The notes: generated by a model from the sequence alone, not told the origin. DNA of 64,000 bases from Methylobacillus methanolivorans (GCF_044751345.1 NZ_JBIWXY010000001.1:1488001-1552000), one strand, 5' to 3'; counted from the stretch's first letter, positions 7,986-17,334 are shown. Program-made: numbers and translations.

Positions 7986-8738
7986 TTATTTTTTATTCAG
8001 ATTACCTGTTAAGGATGGGTACGTGCAATGCACTTTGGACAGCGCCAATTGAAGATTAGTTAAATCAGTAATAGCAATTTCCCCGGTATTGATAAATTGC
8101 AGGAATGCAGAGCGTTGAGCTTCAGGGAGCATAGCCGCCTGAGGGTACTGGCATTTTAGCTTAGCTATATCTTGGCGCATTGTGTAGAAATGGCTTGGTA
8201 CATAAGGGCTGGGCACTTGAGGGTCAAGCGAAGTGATGGCCAAGGGCTCGACAGGTAGCTCTTTGGGTTCCAGCTTGGGAGGGAAGATCAATTGATAGCC
8301 CATAATAGTTACACCGAGCAAACCCAAACATGCCATTAAAGGAGTGACATAACGCAAGAAGAGTGAACGTTTAGAGTTTTGCAGCAATGCTTCAATGGCA
8401 TTTTCTGCAACTGTCCAGGAGACAGAAGTGTCATTTCTTGCCTCCATTTGTAGGGTACCGACCAGCACCATCAAGATTTGTTCAGTGATCAATTCTTGAT
8501 GAGGAACACCCGCTTTATCAACTTCTGGTGTAATGAGTTTTCGCAGCAACTCCAGGTCATGAGCCTGTATATCATCAACGGTTTGGCGGAAGGAGTCTTT
8601 GTTAACCATTTCCCTTTCTATTGAAGACAAAGCAATAGCAAGGCCTCCTAGCCGTTTAGCAGGTTTCTTACCGCGAGCACGCATGGCTTCGATCAGTTTT
8701 CCGGTAGCAAAAATCCCACCTGCTTTTTCATTGTTCAT
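7986..8738 (-). CDS. single-helix membrane protein, unknown function
   Basis: This encodes about 250 residues. The start at 8738 (MNNEKAGG) is preferred because AGG stands 5 bp before it; a GTG two codons earlier has no room for a ribosome site. The N-terminal half is soluble and mostly helical and begins with a helical KAGGIFATGKLIEAMRARG. One membrane span follows near residue 150 (PLMACLGLLGVTIMGYQLIF), then a proline-rich linker (PPKLEPKELPVEP) and a periplasmic tail with two cysteines. The layout resembles accessory or regulatory proteins of plasmid and envelope systems. I do not recognise a family. It converges on lysE with a 4-bp gap. Confidence 0.6.
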   Translation of the reverse strand: MNNEKAGGIFATGKLIEAMRARGKKPAKRLGGLAIALSSIEREMVNKDSFRQTVDDIQAHDLELLRKLITPEVDKAGVPHQELITEQILMVLVGTLQMEARNDTSVSWTVAENAIEALLQNSKRSLFLRYVTPLMACLGLLGVTIMGYQLIFPPKLEPKELPVEPLAITSLDPQVPSPYVPSHFYTMRQDIAKLKCQYPQAAMLPEAQRSAFLQFINTGEIAITDLTNLQLALSKVHCTYPSLTGNLNKK

Positions 8739-8827
8739 AAACACCTACATTCTCGATTACATGCGGCCTTTCAGAGAATTATAACCGCTCAAACGACACC
8801 TTTGAAATACATAACAGTTGCAAAGTC

Positions 8828-8841
8828 AGACAGGTCTGTCT
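8828..8841. promoter_or_regulatory. 14-bp palindrome upstream of xoxF (TetR-type operator)
   Basis: AGACAGGTCTGTCT lies about 170 bp before xoxF. Sites with the same 14-bp spacing occur at 12008 and 12183, in front of the gene at 12233, and a TetR-family gene lies between. The operator role is inferred. Confidence 0.5.
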
Positions 8842-9007
8842 ATAGTAACCGAACTAGCTTTAGCTAGGCAAATCTTCATTCCCAGGAGGAGTAGCGCCTG
8901 AAGAGGATTTGATAAATACAGGGCTGGGATAAACCAAGCCACTGCATTCAAGCGTTTGGTTCTGAATCAGGCTCTGGAATTGCAATAACTACTATGGAGA
9001 AGGCAAC

Positions 9008-10885
9008 ATGAAAATCAAAAAGGTTAACCTGGTTGTAAGCCTGGCCCTGGGCATGGCTGCATCTGTTCCTCTGGCATCTTATGCAGCAGCTGATATGGAA
9101 GCAGCCATGAAAGATGCGAACAATTGGGCACATCCGCGGGGGCAATACAATAATCAAGGCTATAGTACCCTGAATCAAATTAACAAGAACAATGTCAAAA
9201 ATGTGAAGGCAGCTTGGCAATTTGCCACCGGTGTAAACCGTGGTCACGAAGGCTCTCCTGTTGTTGTTGGCAATGTGCTGTATGTGCATACCGCATTCCC
9301 CAATAATGTGTACGCCCTTGACCTGAACAATAACCAAAAGATTGTTTGGTCTTATTTTCCAAAGCAAGACCCCTCTGTCCAAGCCGTGATGTGTTGTGAC
9401 GTTGTCAATCGGGGCCTAGGCTATGGGGATGGCAAGATTTTCCTGCAACAGAATGACGGTACGCTTGTAGCTCTAGATGCTAAGACTGGTGAAAAAATTT
9501 GGGATGCCAAAGTAACCAATCCTAAAGAGGGCGGTACCAACACCAATGCACCGCATGTGATCAAGGACAAGGTGCTGACCGGTTGCTCAGGCGCAGAATA
9601 CGGTGTCCGTTGTCATTTCTCGGCCTACAACATCAAGGATGGATCACTGGCATGGCGTGCATACCATACCGGTCCTGACACAGATGTTCTCATTGGCAAG
9701 GACTTCAATAAGGAAAATCCGCATTACAGCGCCCTGTCTGTCTACGAAGACATCAACGGCGGCAACAAGGAAGGTGGCTCCTTCAAGGCCTTGCCCAAGG
9801 AAAAGCTGAAGTTCCCTGAAAAGGATCTCGGCGTAAAGACCTGGCTTAAGCCGCAGGCCGTGAAGGACGGCTGGCAGAATGGCGGTGCCTCGGTTTGGGG
9901 CTGGTTCCCGTATGACCCCAAGACCAACCTGGTTTATTACGGTACTGCCAATCCGTCGGTTTGGAATCCGGATGTCCGTCCCGGCGACAACAAGTGGTCC
10001 ATGACCATCTTCGCCCGGGATGTCGATACCGGCCTGGCACGCTGGGGTTATCAAATGACGCCTCATGACGAGTGGGACTACGACGGGGTCAATGAAGTGA
10101 TCTTGTTTGAGAACAAGGGCAAGACCTACGCCTGGCATCATGACCGAAACGGCTTTGCTTACACCTGGGAAGCTGGCACTGGTACATTGGTTGCAGCTGA
10201 AAAAGTACACCCATTTGTGAACTGGGCGACGCATGTAGATTTGAAGACCGGTGTTCCACACAAGGATGCTAAATACTCCACTCATCAGGACTACAACACC
10301 AAGGGTATCTGCCCTGCCGCGCTAGGTACCAAGGATCAACAGCCTGCAGCTTACTCTCCTCGCACTGGTTTGATGTATTCACCACTCAATCACGTTTGTA
10401 TGACCTACGAACCAGTTGAGTCCAAGTACATTGCTGGTCAACCATGGGTTGGTGCCACATTGACCATGTTTGCTGGTCCTGACGGTGTAATGGGTGGTTT
10501 TGCCGCCTATGACCCAATGACCAACAAGGCCAAGTGGTATAACAAGGAGAAATTCTCCGCTTGGGGTGGTGCATTGACCACTGCTTCTGATCTTGTGTTC
10601 TACGGCACCTTGGATCGCTGGTTCAAGGCGTTGGATGCACAAACTGGTAAAGAGCTTTGGAAGTTCCAAGTCGGTTCAGGTGTGATCGGCAATGCCTTCA
10701 CATATAGCCACAAGGGTAAGCAATACGTTGGTGTGCTGTCCGGTATCGGTGGTTGGGCTGGTGTAGCGATGAACCTTGGTCTGGACAATGCAACTGATGC
10801 CCTAGGTGCTGCGGGTGGTTATAAGGAGCTGAAAGAGTGGAATGCAGCTCCTGGCGGTGGAGCACTCAACGTCTTTAGCCTGTAA
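9008..10885 (+). CDS. xoxF: lanthanide-dependent methanol dehydrogenase XoxF
   Basis: This periplasmic PQQ enzyme oxidises methanol to formaldehyde (or formate) and passes electrons to a c-type cytochrome. It is 625 residues with a Sec signal peptide ending about SYA-AAD. The eight-bladed propeller shows W-motif repeats such as DAKTGEKIWDAKV and DAQTGKELWKF. The vicinal disulfide CC is at 129-130. DEWDYDG at 354-360 supplies the catalytic Asp357 and also Asp359, the extra Asp that marks lanthanide-binding XoxF and is Ala in calcium MxaF. Length and family context fit the XoxF4 clade of Methylophilaceae. No cytochrome (xoxG) or xoxJ gene is adjacent, so the gene is solitary. GGAGAAGG precedes the ATG. 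Confidence 0.95.
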   Translation: MKIKKVNLVVSLALGMAASVPLASYAAADMEAAMKDANNWAHPRGQYNNQGYSTLNQINKNNVKNVKAAWQFATGVNRGHEGSPVVVGNVLYVHTAFPNNVYALDLNNNQKIVWSYFPKQDPSVQAVMCCDVVNRGLGYGDGKIFLQQNDGTLVALDAKTGEKIWDAKVTNPKEGGTNTNAPHVIKDKVLTGCSGAEYGVRCHFSAYNIKDGSLAWRAYHTGPDTDVLIGKDFNKENPHYSALSVYEDINGGNKEGGSFKALPKEKLKFPEKDLGVKTWLKPQAVKDGWQNGGASVWGWFPYDPKTNLVYYGTANPSVWNPDVRPGDNKWSMTIFARDVDTGLARWGYQMTPHDEWDYDGVNEVILFENKGKTYAWHHDRNGFAYTWEAGTGTLVAAEKVHPFVNWATHVDLKTGVPHKDAKYSTHQDYNTKGICPAALGTKDQQPAAYSPRTGLMYSPLNHVCMTYEPVESKYIAGQPWVGATLTMFAGPDGVMGGFAAYDPMTNKAKWYNKEKFSAWGGALTTASDLVFYGTLDRWFKALDAQTGKELWKFQVGSGVIGNAFTYSHKGKQYVGVLSGIGGWAGVAMNLGLDNATDALGAAGGYKELKEWNAAPGGGALNVFSL

Positions 10886-10950
10886 TAGTTTTTTATCTTG
10901 TATAACCTCCATTGATAAATCTCCTCTACTGAGGGTTTTGTCAAACCTGT

Positions 10951-10984
10951 CCCCCTTCCTTTGCTCAGGAAGGGGGGTTTTTTT
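10951..10984 (+). terminator. rho-independent terminator of xoxF
   Basis: A 10-bp GC-rich stem (CCCCCTTCCT with AGGAAGGGGG) is followed by a run of seven T, 65 bp after the xoxF stop. Confidence 0.92.
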
Positions 10985-11249
10985 ACGTGTAAGAATTGCT
11001 ATAAATGCCGTGTAAGTATGTGAAAAGTTCTGGAGCAGGAAATGCTATTTTTTATTGAACGACTCGATACCGAAATCGGGTAGATGTGCTAACTACTGAT
11101 AAATGGGATTGCGTCCAAACAGCCGGCAATTGCTCATGAAACTAATCAATCATTAACAGGATCAGTGATGTGTTTAAGAAAAACGAGTGACTATTCAACC
11201 ACAAGGTTGAGCAAGTCCTTGGTCAAATGCTCAGGATAATCTTACTATC

Positions 11250-11819
11250 CTAGTGATTTAGGGAAGACCGTATCAACAGAATAGCTGCTTGCTTCGCACG
11301 ACTAGTAGCCCCGCTACCTGGGCTAAGTCGCTCCACAAGAGATGCCCCTTCAAACAACATGATAATCTGCTGCCCTAAAGACTCAGGCTCTACAGTGCCA
11401 GTTTCTTTGGCCAAGTCCACAATATAAGCCTGCAGTTCCTTAGAAAGTCGAACTGAGAATTGATGGACAGGATGACTAGGGTCTGGAAATTCAACTGAAG
11501 CTAAATGGAATGGGAGACCTTTTGAGCGCTGAGTCACGATGTGCTTTTCTAGCAAACTGCATAGCTGGATGAGCTTATCGCCAGGCTCGGTTGATTTATC
11601 CTTTAGTCCTAGTGTTAACCACTCAATGAAGTTATCTGCATTTCGCTTGAGGAATGCAATTACCAAGAGGTCTTTACTGGGGAAATGTTTGTAAAGGGTT
11701 GCCTTAGCAACTCCTGCCTCAGCAATGATGGTGTCTACGCCCGATGCATTAATACCTCGTGACTCGAACAAATTGCTCGCCACATTCAGGATCTTCGTCC
11801 TCATGTCTACTAAAGTCAT
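11250..11819 (-). CDS. TetR-family transcriptional regulator
   Basis: This encodes 189 residues. The N-terminal HTH is clear (ILNVASNLFESRGINASGVD, then AEAGVAKATLYKHFPSKDLL). The C-terminal ligand domain is of the common TetR_C type, with a helix DKLIQLCSLLEKHI and GQQIIMLFEGASL. Such proteins are usually repressors released by a small ligand. GGAGGG lies just before the ATG. It lies between xoxF and the membrane protein at 12233, and both have palindromes of one pattern upstream, so control of one or both is plausible. The ligand is unknown. No close palindrome was seen in its own promoter. Confidence 0.85.
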   Translation of the reverse strand: MTLVDMRTKILNVASNLFESRGINASGVDTIIAEAGVAKATLYKHFPSKDLLVIAFLKRNADNFIEWLTLGLKDKSTEPGDKLIQLCSLLEKHIVTQRSKGLPFHLASVEFPDPSHPVHQFSVRLSKELQAYIVDLAKETGTVEPESLGQQIIMLFEGASLVERLSPGSGATSRAKQAAILLIRSSLNH

Positions 11820-12007
11820 TGCACCCTCCTAACTTGGAAGTGGAGCATTTCACAATACATTGGCGTTGTTTGAATCACTGACTAGGGTTTCTCTATAGCA
11901 TCTCCGTTTTAGCCATGAGGAATAAAACAACCCTCAATTAGGCAACCTGGAGCAATCACTTAATGAGGGAATTGTAACGTATTCCCTTGATGAACATGCA
12001 GTAATCC

Positions 12008-12021
12008 AGACAAACCTGTCT
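12008..12021. promoter_or_regulatory. 14-bp palindrome (TetR-type operator)
   Basis: AGACAAACCTGTCT shares the outer AGACA...TGTCT arms and the 4-bp centre spacing with the site at 8828 before xoxF. It lies about 210 bp upstream of the gene at 12233. Confidence 0.45.
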
Positions 12022-12182
12022 CCTTTTGGTTTTTCCAATGATATATAAATCATCTCTCGACTCAGTCTGGATGCGGGTTTAAGACCCCATGGAGATCACT
12101 CGCCCATCTTATCCATTTGGACTATCTAACAAAGGAATCATTCCTCTTGCAAACTGTAGAGCAAGGTATATGATTCATACAT

Positions 12183-12196
12183 ATACAGACCTGTAT
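12183..12196. promoter_or_regulatory. third palindrome of the same pattern
   Basis: ATACAGACCTGTAT has arms ATACA/TGTAT around a 4-bp centre, matching A-N-ACA-N4-TGT-N-T. It sits 36 bp before the ATG at 12233, where a bound repressor could block the promoter. Confidence 0.4.
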
Positions 12197-12232
12197 TTCT
12201 TTATTACTAAAATTACATGAGGAGAAAGTAAA

Positions 12233-12625
12233 ATGGATGCATTGTTGATTGGTGCTGTTGCCTGTGTGACAGCTTTGATTGTTTCAGCTTGGTTGATGAC
12301 TTTTGCTAAGTGGTTTCCCATTCCTGGCGTAGATGAGTTTTTGATTGATTACAAAACAATGATTCGTGCGCACGTTGATTATGCACTGATGGCATTGTTC
12401 AATTTAGGCTTCTACGGCATAGGCATAGAATTACCTGCTATCGCATGTGTATGCTTGGCAATCGGGGGCTTTACCAATCCGACGATCTTCACAATTGCAG
12501 CCTTTGACACTAACTTCTGGTCGAAGAAAAAGTGGAAAATCTTCACGGCACTAAGCTTTATGGTTTCCACGGTGGGCTTTATGTGGATCACCTTCACCGT
12601 ATTAATGCATGTTCTGAATAAGTAA
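12233..12625 (+). CDS. small four-helix membrane protein
   Basis: This encodes 130 residues with four hydrophobic segments (about 5-25, 48-70, 72-92 and 103-127). The loop motif KTMIRAHVDYALMALFNLGF places a conserved-looking RAH-D-Y at the second helix. That arrangement loosely resembles small membrane proteins related to styrene-oxide isomerase, but the match is weak. GAGGAGAAAG gives a strong ribosome site. Two palindromes in the promoter and the nearby TetR gene suggest inducible expression. The enzyme or transport role is unknown. Confidence 0.7.
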   Translation: MDALLIGAVACVTALIVSAWLMTFAKWFPIPGVDEFLIDYKTMIRAHVDYALMALFNLGFYGIGIELPAIACVCLAIGGFTNPTIFTIAAFDTNFWSKKKWKIFTALSFMVSTVGFMWITFTVLMHVLNK

Positions 12626-12647
12626 CTATTGATACAGGTTGGTATAA

Positions 12648-12758
12648 ATGATGCTCAGCCTAAATAAGCCCATTCCCAACCCTGCATTTAGCCTTAAGCA
12701 GTTAGTCAACTGGATAGGTCGGTTTCTCTGGCGATATATCGAGTTGTTTGATTACTAG
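12648..12758 (+). CDS. possible 36-residue small protein
   Basis: A frame from the ATG at 12648 (or 12651) to TAG at 12756 follows the membrane protein gene by 22 bp. It encodes a short Trp/Arg-rich amphipathic stretch (LVNWIGRFLWRYIELF). The upstream AGGTTGG is a modest ribosome site. It could be a small membrane-associated partner or a chance frame. From its stop to 13021 I see no gene. Confidence 0.3.
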   Translation: MMLSLNKPIPNPAFSLKQLVNWIGRFLWRYIELFDY

Positions 12759-13021
12759 GCAATGCACGGGCATTGAGTTTTGCAATCAGTTTCTGAAATA
12801 GAAAGGAAATCATGCATCAAACATATTTCAAAATATACGACTTCGAGATGAATCGCCTAGATTTGTCTCGCAATTGCCAAAAAGTATGATGCAACCCCCT
12901 TCCCAGCAAATAATTTTATTGTTATTATATTGGGCTTGGTAAGACACTTTACTAAGACTTAGGCAAATAGAGCGGTTTTTAACAACTTGATTTAGTTAGT
13001 TTTTTTAGATTTTACTGAGTC

Positions 13022-13038
13022 TCCCTCGCTCTCCGCCA
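13022..13038. repeat. left attachment-site repeat (tRNA-Ser 3'-end match)
   Basis: TCCCTCGCTCTCCGCCA recurs exactly at 29934-29950. It matches the T-stem, acceptor and CCA end of a tRNA-Ser. The integrase gene starts 105 bp inside this copy, the usual att-int order. The full tRNA gene is not in the window. Confidence 0.75.
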
Positions 13039-13142
13039 TATCAAGCCTCAAGCCCTGATACTGCTGCAAAGCAGGCCCTGAGCGGGTTTGTACCACACGG
13101 TTGCTATACATAGGTGTTATACATTGATCCTATGGAGCTGCC

Positions 13143-14969
13143 ATGCACACCGGTACTTATCTTCGCTTACGCGGACATGTCTTTTATTTCCATCGTCGTA
13201 TTCCTCAGGATGTCGTTCCTTACTATGGGAACGGTAAAGCCACCCTCGTTTCATTCAGTCTGCATACCTCTATCCGGCGGGTTGCGATGCGCAAGGCGCG
13301 TGCGCATGCCGTGCGGCTGGATCAGGAGTTTCAAGCCATTCGTCTGGGATTGTTGACCCAGGCGCGTGTGGGGTCACGCAGCGATGCGCAGGCTGCTGTC
13401 CGTGCTTCCGTCAATGCTTCCGGAAGTGAGTTTGTACCTCAGCCATTAACACTGACCCCAGCCTCGATGCAGGAGCTGTGTGATCGCTGGAAAGCCAGTG
13501 TGCTCATGAGCGATGAGTACAACCGCATTACCGGCTTTCGCGATATCGATTCAGAAGAGGTCTCTGCCGGGATTCTGGATACCTTGCCGATGTTCAGGCA
13601 AGCAATCAGCACAGGACGGCATGAGGTGATCGAACCGGCCTTGCAGTCCTGGCTATGGATGAATGGCTATGCAGTGGATGCGCAGGATGCTGCTTATCTA
13701 CAGTTACGCTGGCAATTTCTGCAAACAGCGTATCAGGTCCAGCAATTGATTTGGCAACGACAACAGGGCGAACTGGTCGATATCGCCCAGCACCTGCCCA
13801 CTTCCCAGCGTGCTGCGTGCAAGATCAGGGAGGTCGAGATCAATGTAGTGCCAGTATCGGGGACTGGATCAGGTGCTAGCGCGGCATTTGTATCAGACAC
13901 TAGCGTGTCTGCCGCATACACGCCAGGCGCTGTCCCTGGATCCCCCGGCTCTGTTCCTGAAGGCGTGGCCGCTGCTGTCTTGAGTCTGGATGGGATGTAT
14001 CAGCAATGGCTGAATCAATCCAAGGACAGGGCCAAGTCCACCCTGGATTACATGCCGACCCTGATTGCCGATATGGAGGCATTCTTCAGCAAGGAGAGTA
14101 TTGCCGATGTGCGCCTGATACGCCGTGGCAAGATGATGGCGTTCACGGATCACCTGCTTGCCAAACAACAGCATTACCGTACCGTGGAGAAGAAGATGGC
14201 ATTGATCTGCGCCATGTTCCAGGTGGCAGTGGACAGGGAACAACTCGTCACCAATCCCGCCTCCCGCATCAAGGTCGCCAAACCCAAGGTGGTTACGCCT
14301 GCGCGTGAGCCATTCAACCAGGAGGACTTGCAGCGTATCTTCAGTGCGGGTATCTATCATGGCGACATCCCCAAGGCAGGCGCCGGTCAGGCAGCCCCCT
14401 GGTTACCGGCGTTGGCGCTGTATACCGGCGCACGACTGGAGGAACTGGCCCAACTCAGTGTGCATGATCTCAAACACGATGCCCAGCATGGCTACTACCT
14501 CAACATTACCGATGTCAGCGATGTCGAGGATGAACACCGCAAACAACTCAAGACCGAGAGTTCCAGACGCAGGATTCCATTACATCCCGACTTGATCCAG
14601 GCAGGATTGATTGACTACTGGACCCAATGCAAGGAGCAGGGCCACCGCCAGCTGTTCCCGCACCTCATCACCGACATCAAGGGTAAACGCTCAGGCAACT
14701 GGAGCAAATGGTGGAGCCGGTATATGAGGAATGAGATCGGGATCACTGCCAAGTCCAAGGTGTTTCACAGCTTCCGGCATACCTTCAAAGATGCCTGCCG
14801 GGAAGCAGGTATTGGCGAAGAGATTCATGATGCGCTGACCGGACACTCAGGCGGTGGTGTCGGACGGCATTATGGCAGTGGGCAGTATCCATTGGGGCCG
14901 TTGGTGAAGGCGGTGAGGAGTTTGGCGTTTGGGGTGACGATTCAGTTATCCTTTAAAAGGTCCTTATGA
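13143..14969 (+). CDS. tyrosine recombinase/integrase of the defence island
   Basis: This encodes 608 residues. The N-terminus (TYLRLRGHVFYFHRRIPQDV) matches the DUF6538-type module of large island integrases. A core-binding domain spans about 280-370. The catalytic domain holds Arg in LYTGARLEELAQL, HSFRHTFKD (H-x-x-R), GHSGGG (His) and the Tyr in GRHYG. It integrates or excises DNA at tRNA ends. The ATG at 13143 has GGAG just upstream. It sits inside one 17-bp repeat and faces the cargo. The length suggests the P4-like/ICE class; no excisionase was found. Confidence 0.9.
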   Translation: MHTGTYLRLRGHVFYFHRRIPQDVVPYYGNGKATLVSFSLHTSIRRVAMRKARAHAVRLDQEFQAIRLGLLTQARVGSRSDAQAAVRASVNASGSEFVPQPLTLTPASMQELCDRWKASVLMSDEYNRITGFRDIDSEEVSAGILDTLPMFRQAISTGRHEVIEPALQSWLWMNGYAVDAQDAAYLQLRWQFLQTAYQVQQLIWQRQQGELVDIAQHLPTSQRAACKIREVEINVVPVSGTGSGASAAFVSDTSVSAAYTPGAVPGSPGSVPEGVAAAVLSLDGMYQQWLNQSKDRAKSTLDYMPTLIADMEAFFSKESIADVRLIRRGKMMAFTDHLLAKQQHYRTVEKKMALICAMFQVAVDREQLVTNPASRIKVAKPKVVTPAREPFNQEDLQRIFSAGIYHGDIPKAGAGQAAPWLPALALYTGARLEELAQLSVHDLKHDAQHGYYLNITDVSDVEDEHRKQLKTESSRRRIPLHPDLIQAGLIDYWTQCKEQGHRQLFPHLITDIKGKRSGNWSKWWSRYMRNEIGITAKSKVFHSFRHTFKDACREAGIGEEIHDALTGHSGGGVGRHYGSGQYPLGPLVKAVRSLAFGVTIQLSFKRSL

Positions 14970-15010
14970 TAGAAGACCCCTATAAGAAGACTGCTAGACT
15001 TAATACTCAG

Positions 15011-16159
15011 TTAAAAAAGCTTAGCGATTGAACCAGCAATCGCCTTACCTAACAAAGGTGGTACTGCGTTTCCTATCTGCTTAGTAATCTGTGAGCGATT
15101 ACCACAGAATACATAGGAGTCATCGAACGACTGAAGCCTAGCCCCTTCCCTTGGCGTTAATGCTCTATTTTGAACTGGGTGAATGCATCTGTTTGAGGCA
15201 GGGTGAACAAAATTCACTGTTATAGTTACTGCAGGTTCATCAGCATCAAGCCGTGAATAACAGGAGCTAAATCCACTCGTCACCATTCCTTTGGGGATAC
15301 AGTTAATATTTTTTCCTGAGTGTTTAATAATTTCGAGCATTTTTTTAGAATGAGCTGTAGCCAAATGTAAACTTAGCTCATCCTTTACATCACGACGCAT
15401 GAGCTTTTGATATTCATTACGAGGAGATTCTGTGTAACGCTTCGCCTCTTCTCCAGATTGAATTGGCGGAAGGTCAGATATCGCATCCATGACAGAAACA
15501 GCAGGCTTCAATCCTTTCTCTTTCATATTAAATAGGTCATACGTTGGAGCATGAACTCGACGTTTATCCTTGACACTAATCGTTGCCCCAGAAAAATTGT
15601 GAGTCGTATCAGGAAACTCTATTCTCCCTCCACGCTCTACGCCTATCATAATTAGACGCTCTCTTTTCTGAGGAACACCATAATTAGCAGCATTTAAGAT
15701 ACGCCACTGAGTATCATATCCCAAACTTTTGAAGCACTCTTCCATCATAGCAACAGTTGAACCATCCTTATGTGTTGCTAAGCCAACTACATTTTCAAGA
15801 ACAAAAACAGGAGGACGGAAGTAATTCACAAACGACGCATATTCTTCAAATAGGCTATTGCGAGGATCATCATCATTGCTTGAACGAAATGGTCTGATAG
15901 AAGAAAACCCTTGACATGGTGGCCCCCCCACAATCACATCAACCATTCCACGTTTAAGCTTCAACTGATCACTAAGTTCGGAGCGTCTTACCTTCCTAAT
16001 ATCTGAGCAGACACTTAGTGAGTTAGGTCTGTTAGCGTTAAATGTCTGGGTGGCGATTGGAAGTACATCAATCCCAAAAACGGTCTCGAATCCCAATTCA
16101 GTGAGCTCAAAACCGTGAGAAAAACCACCTGTACCACAAAATAGGTCTAAAACTTTCAT
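15011..16159 (-). CDS. DNA (cytosine-5-)-methyltransferase
   Basis: This encodes a 382-residue C5 methyltransferase with the conserved motifs in order: I DLFCGTGGFSHGFE, IV GGPPCQGFS with the catalytic Cys, VI VLENVVGL, VIII QKRERLIMIG and X QIGNAVPP. The start is taken at 16159 (MKVLDLF) with GGAGATTGCC upstream; a longer frame to 16186 is possible. It is divergent from an HTH-nuclease gene at 16281, so the two form a type II restriction-modification pair. The target sequence cannot be read from the protein. Confidence 0.93.
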   Translation of the reverse strand: MKVLDLFCGTGGFSHGFELTELGFETVFGIDVLPIATQTFNANRPNSLSVCSDIRKVRRSELSDQLKLKRGMVDVIVGGPPCQGFSSIRPFRSSNDDDPRNSLFEEYASFVNYFRPPVFVLENVVGLATHKDGSTVAMMEECFKSLGYDTQWRILNAANYGVPQKRERLIMIGVERGGRIEFPDTTHNFSGATISVKDKRRVHAPTYDLFNMKEKGLKPAVSVMDAISDLPPIQSGEEAKRYTESPRNEYQKLMRRDVKDELSLHLATAHSKKMLEIIKHSGKNINCIPKGMVTSGFSSCYSRLDADEPAVTITVNFVHPASNRCIHPVQNRALTPREGARLQSFDDSYVFCGNRSQITKQIGNAVPPLLGKAIAGSIAKLF

Positions 16160-16280
16160 TGGCAATCTCCAGTTCGTCAGCAGCATACCACGCTACCCCG
16201 GTGGAGACAATAGTCTCCTACACTGAGAGCATGATTTGGATCAAAATGCCACCACATAAACGGTATGGTGGTGTTACGGT
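16160..16280. promoter_or_regulatory. divergent promoter/operator region of the R-M pair
   Basis: The gap holds a 16-bp palindrome GGAGACAATAGTCTCC (16203-16218), an inverted CCACCA/TGGTGG pair near 16249-16272 and a direct repeat of GGTATGG. Palindromes between divergent methylase and controller genes are typical binding sites for C-type regulators. Here the HTH part of the neighbouring protein is the obvious candidate. Confidence 0.5.
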
Positions 16281-17186
16281 ATGGATGAACCAAGGCGTAG
16301 TACAGTTGACGTTCTGTTCCGTCTAGTCAAGCAATTACGTGAAGCTAAAGGATTAAGTTTAGAGGCTCTAGCAGATAGGGCTGGCATACATAGGACTACT
16401 CTTGGCCTGCTTGAGCGTGGCGAACGACAACCGACCCTTAGCATCGCTGCAAATATATCGGAAGCTTTGGATTTTCAGCTTTCGGAGCTTTTACTCAAGG
16501 CTGAACTTATCGAGAGCGGTAAGTTAAATGAGCACGATGCTTTTTTAGCAATGGCTGTACGGGCCGAAAAACCCCAGTGCCTTAGAAATTTGGATGCCCT
16601 AGAGCTCTATACTGGATTAACTGGCTCTATGCTGTTACAGGCGATACATAATACCTACAACACACTTGATACAATTGATGCAGAGTTAGTAGCAAGTGGA
16701 CTCGTTCCAATAGGTGGGCTTGTAGAGTTGGCAAATCTTTCCTCGATGGTAGGAAATATAGTGGGAGGCTCCATTGCCGAGTCTTCTGAAGGGATGTACA
16801 TTCGAAATCGCCCTCATCACTATCCGGACCTTTTGCCACAACGTCACAATGCAAGAAATCTTGAACTCAAGATGGCTCTTGAGACCAATCGCCCTAAAGG
16901 GCATCTCCCCAAACCCGGCACCTATATAACTTTCAGATACGTCCTCGGCGATCAACATGGTGTTTTTAATCGTGGTAAGTCGGCTCGTGGAAACACAGTT
17001 TGGATATGGGAGGTCAAGGTTGGCGAAGTGGGTATTGATGACTTCGACCTCAGTAATACTCCAGGTGACTCGGGAAAAACGGCCGTAATCAAAACGTCTG
17101 TTTTTAATGCAATGCCACTCGTTTATTTTGACCCAGCCTACTGCCCTCACCCAATGAGAGCCGGAACCTACCCCGCGTTTAACTGA
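16281..17186 (+). CDS. HTH controller fused to PD-(D/E)XK nuclease, probable restriction enzyme
   Basis: This encodes 301 residues. Residues 10-70 are an XRE/C-protein helix-turn-helix (LSLEALADRAGIHRTTLGLL). After a linker, the C-terminal half carries YPD (181-183) and ELK (195-197), followed by strands VWIWEVKVGEV, which fit the PD-(D/E)XK nuclease core. Next to a C5 methyltransferase the best reading is the type II restriction endonuclease with its own controller fused on. No separate C gene is present. The ATG lacks a clear ribosome site, as in many leaderless controller genes. The nuclease call is by motif and context only. Confidence 0.7.
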   Translation: MDEPRRSTVDVLFRLVKQLREAKGLSLEALADRAGIHRTTLGLLERGERQPTLSIAANISEALDFQLSELLLKAELIESGKLNEHDAFLAMAVRAEKPQCLRNLDALELYTGLTGSMLLQAIHNTYNTLDTIDAELVASGLVPIGGLVELANLSSMVGNIVGGSIAESSEGMYIRNRPHHYPDLLPQRHNARNLELKMALETNRPKGHLPKPGTYITFRYVLGDQHGVFNRGKSARGNTVWIWEVKVGEVGIDDFDLSNTPGDSGKTAVIKTSVFNAMPLVYFDPAYCPHPMRAGTYPAFN

Positions 17187-17290
17187 GATAGATAGGCTTA
17201 TCTCCCTCCCTCCTTTCGCAGGCTTCGTTCCATTCAGCCGCCAAACGGAGTCTAGTCAGATGAACTAAGGAGAAGTTGAGGCAATCAGTT

Positions 17291-17334
17291 GGTCGCCAAA
17301 GGTGCGGGGGCTTGTACCCGCACCTTTGGCGACC
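17291..17334. repeat. perfect 18-bp inverted repeat hairpin
   Basis: GGTCGCCAAAGGTGCGGG (17291-17308) pairs exactly with 17317-17334 around the loop GGCTTGTA. There is no clear T-run, so a simple terminator is not certain. It lies 105 bp after the HTH-nuclease gene. Confidence 0.7.
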
